From: Arachis hypogaea
Taxonomy: Eukaryota > Streptophyta > Magnoliopsida > Fabales > Fabaceae
Length of the DNA stretch: 64,000 nt
Assembly (NCBI RefSeq): GCF_003086295.3
Contig: NC_092047.1
Location: 64,646,054-64,710,053 of the forward strand
Direction: 5' to 3'
Numbering within the stretch: position 1 is the stretch's first letter; each line of letters opens with the position of its first letter. Of this stretch, positions 10,144 through 21,475 are shown piece by piece. The position numbers and the translations under genes are program-made. The notes below the pieces were generated by a model. It was not told the DNA's origin and made no database searches. It worked only from the letters and a program-made list of their open reading frames with translations.

Positions 10144-11574
10144 CTAAGCTCAAGAGAAACTATAAGAGAGTGAAGAGGACTGGTAGAATTTATGAAATGC
10201 AAACTAACTATATGAATGCAACTAAATGCAAAATGCTTTTACTTACTTGGTTAAAAGTAAATAAATCTTTTAAGAACAAATATGAACTGGAATTCACTAA
10301 TTTAAATCATAAAAATAAATGACAAATAGACTTGCAAGAAGAAGACAGCTCATGAAAGCCGAGGACAAAGAGTCGAGCATCGAACCCTCACCGAAAGTGT
10401 ATACACTCTAATCGCTCAGGTGTTTAAGGTTCGATTCTCTCAATTCTCTACTAAGCTTGCTTTCTAAGAATTTCTCTTCATCTAACAATTAATAGAAATT
10501 TAATACATAAATACACAAATCAAGAGGTCTTTTCAGGGTTGTAATGGGGTCAAGGTCAAAGTAGGATTGTATTTGGTCAAGTGGATTAAAATCTGAATCC
10601 TTAATTAACCTAAACTTCTCACCTAATTTAGGACAATCCATTTAATCATAATATAAAGCCTAACTACCCATTAACTATGTTTTGCCACATATTCATGCAT
10701 CCCAGTTTTAGTACAACTCATATGTATTGCTTTCACTATTTACTTTGGGATATTTTGTCCCCTTTTTTATTGTTTGCTCTTTTTCTTTTCTTTTTTCTAT
10801 TTTTTATTCTTTTCATTTTTTTTTCAATGCATATGATTAAAGTATTAAGTGCAAGAATATATACGCTCAACATTTTTTTCACATTTTCACAGAAAAGTCT
10901 AACATACTCAATTCTAAACCAAACGTTTCCAACCCCGCTTTTCCCACACTTAAATTATGAATACTCTCACTAATCTAAGCTAACCAAGGATTCAAATTAA
11001 GGACATTATTATTTTCTGCTTAGAGTTAGTGATGTGCTAAAATAGAGAACAAAAGGGATGAAATAGGCTCAAAATTGGTTTGCAAAGGATAATGAAGGGT
11101 TAAGGCCATATGGGTATGTAAGCTTTGTGAAACAAGGCCTCAATCATATAAGTGCATCCATACATCAAATAATGGAAATATAGAATTAAGCAAGACAAAG
11201 ATCACAATTTTAGAGAGAACAACACAAAAAAAAAAATAAAACATTGGTTGATATGATGCAACCAATCGAATAGGCTCAAAATCTCACAAGTTTTTGTGTG
11301 TTCGAGCTCTAAAACCATGTTCCAAATTAAATTTCTTCAAACAAGTTTAACAAAATTTTAATTCAAATTAGTGAAATGCTATATTATTTCAAATTAGTTT
11401 TTTGAAAAAGAAAATATTACTTCAACCAAGTAGTACATACATGCAAGCAATTAACTACACATGCAATCTACTATGCAATGCAACAACTCAGTAACAATGA
11501 AAACTAAACATTGGTGTTGAAAAGAAAGTAACTAACCCACGGAGATCGATATCGACCTCCCCACACTTAATGAT
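10144..11574 (-). other. 3' internal region of A-2, no gene
   Basis: Holds a block (about 10376-10470, reading CGAACCCTCACCGAAAGTGTATACACTC...) homologous to D at 52325-52415, and the empty-site counterpart of the CACTA insertion (10921-10932). No credible coding sequence. Confidence 0.65.
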
Positions 11575-11592
11575 TGCACCGTCCTCGGTGCA
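11575..11592 (-). other. RGGA-loop hairpin (A-2 copy)
   Basis: Minus strand TGCACCG-AGGA-CGGTGCA, a perfect 7-bp stem, then ATCATTAAGTGTGGGGAGG. Confidence 0.8.
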
Positions 11593-12284
11593 TGCTAAGA
11601 TGTGGAAGTGGACGGGTTGCTCCAACTGACGCTTGTAGATGGAGGCGCCTTCTGGAGGTCTCTTGGTTCCTCTTCTTGCTAGTGTCTTGTCAGTGTTCTT
11701 CTCTTTTCCTTTCTTGGTACCCATGCCTAAGGAAGGAAAAAAAACAAGAGTGTGAAATATAGATAACTAAGATTGGAAGAGAGAAAATTCCAAGTGATAA
11801 TGAACGCCACAGAAAAGATAATGACTTAAATACATGGTAGCTACAACATGTAGGTAAGACATCAATTAAGATCATGTAGGCACTTTAGAATAATAAGATG
11901 CATGAGGGTAAAAACATGCAAGTAACAGGCATGAGAAGCATAACTCAAGCATCAAGTAAGAAATATGCCAAACTAAAGAGCACTTGCTATGATGACAATT
12001 GTGAATGATAATCCCAAATACATGTGGAGTGCAATATGAGAATAAGAATGAAAAGAATGAGTCCAAATGTATATGAGAGCCAAACTTAAATGTTAATTGT
12101 CAAATCAATCCTTATAATTCCACAGGTTCAAGATAATAAAATAGTATCCAAATAAAATTCTAACACAAACATAAAAATGCATGAGAAGAAACCATAGATA
12201 ACTAAGGTAACATAAAATAAATAAATGCAATAAAGAAAAGAAGGGGAAAAGAGAGAAGAAAGGAGAAAGGAATGAAAAACGGGA

Positions 12285-12690
12285 CGTGACACGCGTGCGC
12301 GTGAAAATTGTATTCGCCATGCGACGCGTACGCGTCGCCCACGGGTACCCGTGGGTGGTCTTGGAAGCAAAAAGACGCGCACGCGTCCAGGACGCGTACG
12401 CGTGGATGACCTTGTGCCTCTAGCACAGTTCTAGCGTGGGGGCAGCACAACTTTCTGTCCAACATGCTATTTACGCTGATTTCCCTATCCATGCGTGCGC
12501 GTGCTTGACGCGTACGCGTGGATTTTCCTTGTGGCAGATGATGCGCACGCGTCATAGACATGGACGCATGGGTCAAATTGTGCGCAGAGCACACCAGCCG
12601 CACGATTCCATCACAACTTTCTGTTCATTGGATGGGGGAGCAAAATTGCTATCGACGCCCACGCGTTGCCTGCGCGCACGCGTGGTTTGC
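12285..12690. repeat. CG-rich palindrome cluster of A-2
   Basis: Many short palindromes including GACGCGTACGCGTC (12323-12336) and variants of ACGCGTGCGCGT, set in AT-rich DNA just 3' of ORF-x. The unit is the one found in A-type LTRs. Confidence 0.85.
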
Positions 12691-12813
12691 TCCCTTTTTT
12701 TATATGTGCAAATGCAAGATGCAAAATGCAGATGACTATGGAAAAATTATGATTGAATACTGATAAAAATAAAATAAAATAAAACTAAGAATGAAAAGGA
12801 ACGATCATACCAT

Positions 12814-12831
12814 GGTGGGTTGTCTCCCACC
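12814..12831 (-). other. AGRCAA-loop hairpin (A-2 copy)
   Basis: Minus strand GGTGGG-AGACAA-CCCACC, perfect 6-bp stem, 50 nt 3' of the ORF-x stop. Confidence 0.8.
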
Positions 12832-12880
12832 TAGCACTTTTAGTTAAAGTCCTTAAGTTGGACATTTGGCGAGCTCCTTG

Positions 12881-14530
12881 TCATGGTGGCTTGTGCTTGA
12901 ACTCGTCTTGAAACTTCAACCAATGCTTTGACTTCCAATAAGCTCTGTCTATTCCAAGTAAATTTCCCAAGCCTTGATGGAGTTCTTCACAAGCTTTGAG
13001 CTCCCAAAGTCGATCCGCTTGTATGCCTGGATCCCAAATCTTGTTTCTACACCCGTCTTGAAGTGGATCACCATTGTCCCAATCGGGTGGCAAGCAATCT
13101 GAATTCTTAATAAGGCATCCAAACAACTTCCTAAACCCATTCAATTGAGCTCTACACCAACCCTTGCATTTAGACTTTGAGCTCCCAACCACAACGAACC
13201 TAGGATTGTGTTGCCTACCACTAACCATATCCCTCTTACTCTTAAAGCCACAAGGAGTTCTAAGCTAACCATCTGTCTCAAGTAGCCCATATTCAAGCGA
13301 GAAGGTAAAGGTTAAGGATAAGTATTGTACCCACTTGAATGTTGTATTGGATGGTAATTGGTTTGTGGGAGAGGTCTCCAACAACTTTGGCAAGGTAATT
13401 TCAAGCTCCATTCCCTTGTGCTCTTCCTTGATAACTTCCACCTCTTTGCAAGCTTCTTCAATTCCAACCTCTTTCTCTTGGTAGCTTTCTTCCAAATCAA
13501 ACTCTTCTTCATGGCTTACCAAGGGCGTGGGGGATTGTGCTTCTTCTTTTTTAATCTACATCTCTTGATCAACCTTTGCAAAGTCTTCAACCATGATATG
13601 CCTCCGAGGTTATTCACCCTCCTCAACATCAACATCAAACACCTTGGCAGGAGGCTCTATGACTGGACTTTCCCATGGAGGTTTTGCATCTCCCAAGTCT
13701 TCAACCACTTCCTTTAGGGCCTCCTCTAGGTTCTTGTGAAGTATGAGATCCATTTCGTCCCTAAGACGATCCCTTCTCTCTTGTTCCGGGTCAGTAGCAT
13801 CATTGGGATCATGTTGCTCTTGGATTGATGGATGTGGGTGCTCTTCCATGGAGGGCGGTGGTGAGGTGGAGAAATCATTATGGGGTTGAAAAGGGGGTGC
13901 ACTAGAGCTTGAGGGTTGATTGTTGGAGCTATTCGATGATCCAATCTGGGAGATGAGGGCTTGTATACCGGAGGTCAGATCAATAAGTGTGCTTTCCATG
14001 GTCTTTTGTCCTTGTGCAAAAGATTGAAGCATCTCGTCATAGGAAGATGAAGGGGGGCAATTGTTTTGGAATTGAAGTGGTTCTATGTATGGTTCATATG
14101 GTGGTTGGTATGATAGATAAGGGTTGGGGTCATATGGAAGTGAATGGTGGAAAGAGGCTTGTGAGTGTGGTGGTTCAAAGCTATGTTGAGAAGGTGATTC
14201 ATAAGCATATAGTGGGGCTTGTTGGTAACTACAAGGGGGTCCACCATATTCATCATCTTGGTACGTACCCTAGAATGGCTCTTGACCATAGTAATTTGGT
14301 GGAGGTTGGTTGTCACGAAAAGTTCCACCATAACTATTGTCTTGGTATGCATCATAGAATGGTTGTTGGTTATAGTGCATTGGAGGGGGTTGTTGCCAAG
14401 AGGGTTGATCAAATCCTTGTGGCTCCTCCCATATTTGATTGTTCCAACCTTGATGCTTGTTCTCATTATAGCGCCCATTCCCTACAACAATATTGGAACC
14501 AAACTCATAGAGACAGGGGTGAGAATTCAT
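12881..14530 (-). pseudogene. ORF-x of A-2, full length with in-frame stops
   Basis: 549 codons in one uninterrupted frame, broken only by stops at about 14270 (TAG), 13610 (TAA), 13555 (TAG) and 13265 (TAG); there are no frameshifts. Order: MNSHPCLYEFGSN start; aromatic/Pro/Gln-rich region (GWNNQIWEEPQGFDQPSWQQ, QQAPLYAYESPSQ); SSSYDEMLQSFAQGQKTMES, which could be a short coiled coil; an acidic middle with EVVEDLGDAKPPWESPVIEP and SHEEEFDLEESYQE; LPKLLETSP; LEYGLLETDG-stop-LRTP; then a C-terminal part rich in Trp, Cys and Lys (GCRNKIWDPGIQADRLWELK) ending KHKPP. It has no recognisable domain. D's ORF shares the ETDG-x-LR and WNP/WDPG blocks. It occupies the gag-pol position of a non-autonomous element and may be an ancient gag derivative or an unrelated accessory protein. 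Confidence 0.7.
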
Positions 14531-14615
14531 AGTAGCTAATAAAAAATTAAAAAAATAAATAAACAAGCAAAAGCAAATATTTACAATAACCAATAATAAG
14601 GCACACGTTTGCAAT

Positions 14616-14633
14616 TCCCTGGCAACGGCACCA
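14616..14633 (-). other. Primer-binding site of A-2
   Basis: Minus strand TGGTGCCGTTGCCAGGGA, tRNA-Asp-like with two differences, three bases from the LTR. Confidence 0.8.
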
Positions 14634-14636
14634 TTT

Positions 14637-16105
14637 TGATGAACGATTTTCTGTCGGTAAAGAATTTCACAAATATATTCTCGTTGCAAGTATAGTTTCT
14701 AAACTAACAGAAAACCCTTTCGTACAAACAAATTTGGTTGTCACTTAAGCAAACCCAATAAAAATAAACAGAAGTATTTAAACCTCGGGTCGTCTCTCAA
14801 GGAATTTCAGGGAGGTGTAATTATTATTGGTTATGGAAAAATATATTTTTAGGTTTTTGAAAGGTTGAACACGGAATGTAAATTGCGAGAAAGTAAATTA
14901 ATAACTAGAAAAGCTCTTGGCAAGGTATGAAAACTGGACGTCCTATCCTAGTTATCCTTATCAATTGTGATGAGAATTGTTCATTGCTCCCACTTAGTTA
15001 ACCCTTACTAAATAAAGGAAAGTCAAGTGGATTAATCAACTTGATTCCTCAAGTCATAGTCAAGTCCTAAGGAAAGGCTAGTTTTAGAGGGATCCAAACC
15101 AACCAGCAAATTCCAATTATCAATCAACAAAGGAGTTTGATAACTCAAGTGTCTCCAATTAATCAATTCAAGCCAAGAATGTAAAAAGCTAAATTAAAAT
15201 CATAAATCTAAAATACCTCAAATTGCATTAAATAAAGAAATCAAATCTAACATGGAGAGTTCATAAATTAATTGGAAAAGAAGAGAATCTACAAGAGAAA
15301 TAAATAAACCAAAGTACTAGAACAAATAAAAGTAAAAGAGAAACTAAATTAAAGGAACATTGTACCTAGAATGGAGAAGAAGTAAACCTAACCTAAGAGA
15401 AATCCTAAAACCTAGAACCTAGAGAGAGGATCTCTAGAAACTACATCTAAAACCTAAATTGTGGATAATGAATGAATGATGAATGATTCCCCCATTCTAC
15501 AGCCTCTATTCTGTGTTATTGGGCTTGGAATTAGGCCAAAAAAGAGCCCAGCAATTTCTGCAATGGCAGTACGTCGTGCATGTCGCGCGTACGCGCCAGG
15601 TGCGTGTGCGCACTGATGGACTTTTCACTAATTTGCACGTGCGCATCAAGTGCACGTGTGCGTCACCTAGCTGCATGGCCACTATGGAAAATTATATATC
15701 ATTTTGAAGCCCCGGATGTTTTCTTTCTAACGCAATTAGAACCGCCTCATTTGGATCTATGTAGCGCAAGTTATGATTGATTGAATGCAAAGAGGTCAGG
15801 GTTGACAGCTTTGCAGTTCCTTCATATTCTTGTATTGCTTCCACTTTTGCATGCTTCCTTTCTATCCTCTAAGCAATTCCTGCCCTGTAATCTTTAAAAA
15901 TACTTAACACACATATCATGGTATCAAATGGTAATGAGAGAGGATTAAAATTCGCTAAATTACGACCAAAGAAATATGTTTTCAATCAAAGCACAAAATC
16001 AGGAAGGAAAATGTAAAACATGCAATTTACATGAATAAGTTTGAGAATAGTGGACAAAATCCACTCAATTAAGCACAACATGTACCACAAAATAGTGGTG
16101 CATCA
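14637..16105 (-). repeat. 5' LTR of A-2 (1469 bp)
   Basis: Left end TGATGAACG next to the primer site, right end GTGGTGCATCA. It contains a short CG-palindrome block (15575-15665). Homologous but clearly diverged from A-1a's LTR; the partial LTR at 7045 and LTR K at 60698 belong with this one. Confidence 0.8.
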
Positions 16106-16512
16106 CCAATGTTCCGTGCAACATGGGCACCAGCAGATTATGGAGAATCTTGCTCTACTTCCTTCTCAACGTTTGAGACAATGTTGGTGGTCCAACTTTG
16201 CCACCAACGTTGCTACTCCTTCATCTTCTCCATGCTCCTTCATCAACTTCCTCCCATGCTTTCCTTCACCTATCATCAACCACTACATGCATCAAAGCCT
16301 TGCTAAAGTCATGAGAATTCTCATCATTCTTAGCACACAAGTAATTATAGCATACTTCTCATGAAATTGCATCAAATTAACCATAGTTAGATGAATCTAG
16401 GTATGCATGAATTTCTACCCCAATTGCTTACTTATAACTCAAGAAAGTGCATAAAACCTATTAAAAACAAAGAAAAAGGCTAGTGAAACTAGCCTAAGAT
16501 GCCCTGGCATCA
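16106..16512 (-). repeat. 3' LTR of C, U3 start only
   Basis: Homologous to 35455-35860 (for example TCAACGTTTGAGACAATGTT and the end GGCATCA). The remaining LTR was displaced leftwards by the insertion of A-2 at 16105. Confidence 0.85.
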
Positions 16513-16549
16513 CAACACCAAACTTAAATCTTGCTTGTCCCTAAGCAAG
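16513..16549 (-). promoter_or_regulatory. PPT-proximal module of C: RGGA hairpin and AAGTTTGGTGTTG
   Basis: Minus strand CTTGCTT-AGGGAC-AAGCAAG (7-bp stem, GGGA core of the loop) then ATTTAAGTTTGGTGTTG directly against the LTR start TGATGCC. The AAGTTTGGTGTTG is in polypurine-tract position. The same layout occurs next to the 3' LTRs of B, D and I. Confidence 0.75.
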
Positions 16550-17547
16550 CACTGAATTATTGAGAAAAAAGAATGAAACAGAAAGTGATGTTCATATCAG
16601 CAAGTCATTATTAGTAGTTCATGGGGTTTTATGCAGACAATGCTGTAACTCACTTCTTATTGATCCTTAGGAATAGAATGTCTTCTTTAAATATCAACTA
16701 ACATACTGCTATGACCTCTTATTATTCACTCATCCTTGGTAATTACTTTTCTTTATTTTCTTTTTCTATAAACTTATTCTTTGATTTTAGCAGCTCAGTG
16801 TCATGTGTTGTAGTAGCTTCTTAGCTTATTTGTACTCAACACATATTTACTACAGACACTTGGCTCACAATTCTTCTTAAGACATTAGTGCCCAGCACCT
16901 CTTTGGGTTACTAAATACCTTGTAACTAGGTTGCTCTTGATAATGGTCATTCGGTTGATAATCCTGGGTTAGTTAACCCAAGTGACCAAGTGTTAAAGCA
17001 CTCCATAGAACTTAATCATCCAAGCAGATCCTAGTACAAAGACACCACAGGCATATGTCCTAAGGTCCAAGCTATTGGTGTCTAGCCTCATTCTTTGCTT
17101 TCTTCTATTTTTGTTGCCACTTTTGGCTTCTTTTTTTCTTTCTTTCTATTTATTTTTCTTTTATCCAAGAACTTTTATTTGCTAAGATTCATAAAAAGCA
17201 TGCTAGTTTACACTAAAAAAGGAGATCGTCTATCCTTTTATTCATTATAAGTAAGCGACTACACAATCAGACATATATACCACCAGTTACTGTTATTTCA
17301 CTTCCTTGCCAAAAAGGAACTATTCCACTTCTGTTCAACTATTTCTTTTATTCAAATTGAAAAGACTCAGGGGACAAAACAAGCATTTAAACTAGTGAAA
17401 GTGAAAACACACACACCTAGGCTAGCATACTTATTGCAAAATTAAACACAACGGAATGCAAAATGACTTAAACTAAAAGTTACTATCAACTAAAACAAAC
17501 ATGTTCTTTCTTTATTGAATGGAATAACCAAGGAGTAAGTCCACCTT

Positions 17548-19051
17548 TCATTTTTTATCCTGTTTGTCTTTCTTCTTCTTCTCGCTTGCTTGCTTACTAG
17601 TTTCTCCCTTGCCTTTTCCCTTTAGCTTTGTCCAGAATCCAGCTTTCTTCATTGTCTCTTCCACTCTGTCTTCGAGGTGTATTTCTTTGCCTACTTCTAT
17701 GTCACTTCTTTCCTTGAAGTATTGATCATAAATTAAAAATGCTGGGTTCAGACTATAGAGATGTTCCGCAATGTATTTGAGCTTGATCTGAGAGTTTATG
17801 TTGTAATCAGCTTGAACTTCATATATTGCATCCTGAAGAGTTGTGAACTCCTTGAAAGCTCTCATATTATCAACTTGAAGTTGGGCCAGCGGGTTGAAAG
17901 ATTCTTGAAATTGTGAATCTTATTCTCTTTGCATAACTAGAGATCTTGACTCAAAATCTCTCTACTGGCTCATCATTCTCAACTGAAGCTCCTCTTGTCT
18001 TTCTTGAGCTCTCATGTATTGTGAATGGAATTTTTCTTATTTCTCTTGAACTCTCATGTACTGTTCGGATAGCCTTTCAATTGCTCCTTGCATCCGCCCT
18101 ATGTCCATGTTGGTTTGTGGTTGGAATTGTTGCTCTTCTTCTTGTTCTTCTTCCTCCCGTGGTTCTTCTCTTCTTTGCCTCCTTTGTGGTCTTTGACTTT
18201 GTTGTGCTTCTGTGACATTCATCATCCTTTCAAGGGTCATAGGCATGCCTAGATGCAGCCATGTTGGGTTTGCATCCTCCAGTGGCACTCTGGGCTTCAT
18301 GCATAACCGTATGATGGTGCTGGGGTAATATAGCCAGGCTTCAGCAGAGCTTTTCTCTGAGATCATTTGAATATCATTTGCAATGATCTCGTGAACCTTT
18401 ACCTCTCCTCCCACCATTATACAGTGTAGCATGACAGCCCTTTTCTTGTTAACTTCTGAAGTGTTCACTGTGCCCAGAATTGATCTCTTTATAAGCTCAT
18501 ACCAAAATTTTGCTTCGGGAATGAGATCACCCCTTTTCAAGTACTTGTGCCCTCCTTGATTGTCCCTCTCTCAATCAGCATTCACCACACAGATATCACT
18601 AGATATTTCATTATAATTTGGGTTTCCATTCACTCTTTCTCGGTACCCCGGCTCATCAAAATGCGCTGGCCTTAGTCCTAAGACCTTCATAATGGTCTTC
18701 GGACTAAAGTCCACTTCCACACCCCATACAAAACTCTTGTACGTTAGTGATTCGGTCATATCCAGCCTTGCAGTGTTAGCATAAAACTCCCTTATGATGT
18801 TTGCATTAATCCTAGTCATTGGTGAAGTCAGCTCTTCCCATTTCCTCTTTCTGATCTTGGCTCTTATTTCTGGGCATCCATTGTCAGGTAGCTAGAAAGG
18901 GATTTCTGGATATATCTTTTTGTCATTCATCCACCCAAGTTGCATTTGGTGAAACCATGATCTGAACTTCCATTAATCATAGTCCTTTTCACCTTCCTCA
19001 GTAATAGGTTCCTTTCCTCTCCTTCTTTTGAAACTTGAGGAAGATGCCATA
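17548..19051 (-). pseudogene. Athila-type third ORF (putative plant transposon protein domain), element C
   Basis: Begins MASSSSFKRRRGKEP at 19051, and is interrupted by several in-frame stops (for example near 18973, 18571 and 17930). The core has REFYANTARL, SFVWGVEVDFSP and MKVLGLRPAHF, the pattern of the so-called putative plant transposon protein domain found in the third ORF of Athila-like elements. After it comes a Glu/Gln/Arg-rich stretch (QRRQRREEPREEEEQEEEQQ) and a lysine-rich C-terminus (EKKKKDKQDKK). This position between pol and 3' LTR has been called env-like in the literature; I see no clear membrane segment. Related to D's ORF at 53765-55121. Confidence 0.7.
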
Positions 19052-20170
19052 TTTTCCTTGATGGTTACCCGAATAGAGGTTGATGATTTATGAAGAGAGG
19101 TGACTAGTGTGATGCACTCTTGATGAAAAGGTGGTTTGAAGGCTAGGTAATATTGTGGAAACAAGTGAACAAGAATGATTTATTGCATGTAAACACAGTT
19201 GTTAGGCTTTAGCTTTAGAGAATACAAGAGCTGAATTTTCTAGAGTACAAGAAGTATGAACATTTTGGTTCATGTGCACGGTCCAAGTGAAGCCTTTTAT
19301 AGTAAGATTTAATGAAGACTGGATGGTTAGGATTCTTTGGGAAAGTTTATGAACGATGTGCATGCAAGGTTGAATGAGGACAAAAGTTGCCTCTCCATTG
19401 AGCATATCCTTCCGGTCTTCTAGGTACCTATTCTCAAGATGTGCAGATTTTTATTCCCAAGAAGCACCCTTCCAAACCATGTGACTCACTTTTTGTCCTC
19501 ATGCTATCTTTATCATCCATTGCCTTGTCTCTTTCATTAAATAGTTATTCTGTTCACCTGACCATCATAACAAGACAAAAGAGGTGAGTACTAGCAAGTG
19601 ACAGCAAGAGAACAATTAATATTTAAAGCTACAAATTTTACTAGCATTCCTTATGATTGTTCAACCAACCGTGACTTCTTTTTTGCTCTCATAGAGACTT
19701 GGTGGACACAAAACTTAATGTTGGCAATATGGCTCAATTGTTTATTCCCACCAAGTAATGTCATTGAAATCCTGACAGCATTCTTGTCACCCTTGGTTAA
19801 ACATCATGAGAAACACTTTCTTTTTCTATTTCTAAACATGAACTAAAATTTATAAACCTAATTGCACTTTCATGAATTTCAAGACTCAAAAGAAATTTGA
19901 CTCTCATGACTTGTTCTTACAATATATAGAACACTAAACTTAATGTTTTGCTATATACTCCAAGAAAACTCTTTGACACATGTCGAAATGGCGATATGAT
20001 AATCATTTTTGAAAGGTATTTTAGTGTGCCTGTAGGCACACCAAACTTAGAATTGGATCATATGCTTCACAATGTCATGGATAGTTGTCAAAATTGTCTA
20101 TGAGAGCTTGAATTCATGTTACAACAACAATTATTATTCATATTGAAGCATAAAAAAAAAGAAACTAAAT
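19052..20170 (-). other. Spacer between pol remnant and third ORF of C
   Basis: Non-coding AT-rich sequence with CACCAAACTTA motifs (about 20039-20049) and a GTGTGCCT/AGGCACAC inverted repeat at about 20026-20042. No gene recognised. Confidence 0.6.
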
Positions 20171-20189
20171 CATGGGTTGCCTCCCATGA
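20170..20189 (-). other. AGRCAA-loop hairpin (C copy)
   Basis: Minus strand TCATGGG-AGGCAA-CCCATGA, perfect 7-bp stem, about 45 nt 3' of the stop at 20231. Confidence 0.8.
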
Positions 20190-20230
20190 AGCGCTTCTTT
20201 AACGTCATTAGCTTGACGGTTGATTTATTG

Positions 20231-21475
20231 TTAGGGTGGATTGTAATGCCTCAAATCTTCTCCCCTCCAAGTGAAGCTTTCCCCACTTGATTCCTTGATG
20301 ATTTCTACGTGTTCCAAGGAAAGGACCTTTTTGACTGTGAACACTTGGGGTAACTGAGATGGAAGTGTCAGAAGCTGCGTTGAGATTAATGGATGGTGGG
20401 CTGATATCACCTTGTTTCCAGGGGAAAAATCTTCTGTAGGAATTTTCTTATTTCTCCAACCTCTTGGCAATTTATTCACAACTCTTTTCTCTTCTTCTAG
20501 TAGTGCTCCAGTGATTATTGTGTCAGGGGGTTCCTCGTTAGCTGCTCTTCCCAACTCTTGTGGCTTCAGTTCTTTCTTGAGTTTTCTCGGTTGCTGTATC
20601 TCTTGAAATTCTTGCTTGTTCACCAAGGACTGTTTTAGGGGTTCAGCTGCTGATTCACTGTTGCTTTCCTTTGTGCACATGTTGCTGTGATCATCCTTCG
20701 GCTCTTTAAGTTCTGGTTCAGACTCAGATGTAGGTTTGAAAACATGGAAGGTGAGATGTTCATTATGTATTCTCAGGATTAACTCTCCTTGTTTCACATC
20801 TATCAGCGCTCTAGCAGTGGCTAGAAATGGTCTCTCCAGAATAATGGGATGGAAGTAACTTTTCTCCATGTCTAGAACAACAAAGTCAGTGGGGAGGAAG
20901 TAGTTTCCTACTTTCACCAATACATTTTTTACTACTCCTTTGGTCTGCTTCTAAGTTTTATCTGCCAATTGGATGATTATATCCGTAGATCTCAGCTCAC
21001 TGATTTGCAACTTCTTCATAAGAGATAGAGGCATCACATTTATGCTAGTTCCTAGATCATAAAATCCTCTGTCAATTTTTGTCTCTCCTATGGCACAAGG
21101 AATATGAAAGCTCCCTGGATCTTTTTTCTTTAGGAGTACGTCCTTCTTGATGAGGGCACTACATTCCTTGTTCATTGTTACTGTTTGTCCCCCTTTTAAG
21201 GTTCCTTTCTTGATCAGCAGCTCTTTCATGCACTTGATGTATGTAGGCATCTGTTGGAGAGTTTTGATAAAGGGGATGTTGACACTGAGAGATGCAAACA
21301 TATCTAGGAATCTTGAATATGACCTTTCTTTCTCACCTCCCCTAAGTCTTTGAGAAAATGGTGCCTTTGGCATATAAGGTTTCGAAATTTTCTTTCCTTG
21401 TTGATTCTTTCCTTTGTACAGATCCAGTTCCTTGTTCCTTTTTCTCCAAGTTGCTCTGGGAACTTCCTTGGCCAT
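20231..21475 (-). pseudogene. Protease fused to integrase C-terminal tail, element C
   Basis: A single frame with one stop near 20951. The first part is a retropepsin with the active-site block GFYDLGTSINVMPLSLMKK and the later FVVLDMEK...IILERPFLATARALIDV strand. RT, RNase H and the integrase core do not follow. Instead an acidic linker leads to FSPGNKVISAHHPLISTQ, PQVFTVKKVLSLEHVEII and SGESFTWRGEDLRHY, which fits the C-terminal domain of Athila integrases (normally preceded by about 1000 more residues). So several kb of pol have been deleted in frame, leaving a gag-protease element. The integrase-tail match rests on pattern and order only. Confidence 0.7.

Larger units (their letters stand above)
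10144..16105 (-). mobile_element. Non-autonomous LTR retroelement A-2
   Basis: Minus strand: 5' LTR (14637-16105), primer site, ORF-x (14530-12881), AGRCAA hairpin, CG-palindrome block, RGGA hairpin and 3' internal sequence to 10144, where A-1a interrupts it. The right LTR end abuts sequence homologous to the U3 of C's LTR, so A-2 lies in C's 3' LTR; the predicted target duplication is CCAAT (16106-16110), with its partner outside the window. No gag, protease, RT or integrase is present. Confidence 0.8.
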
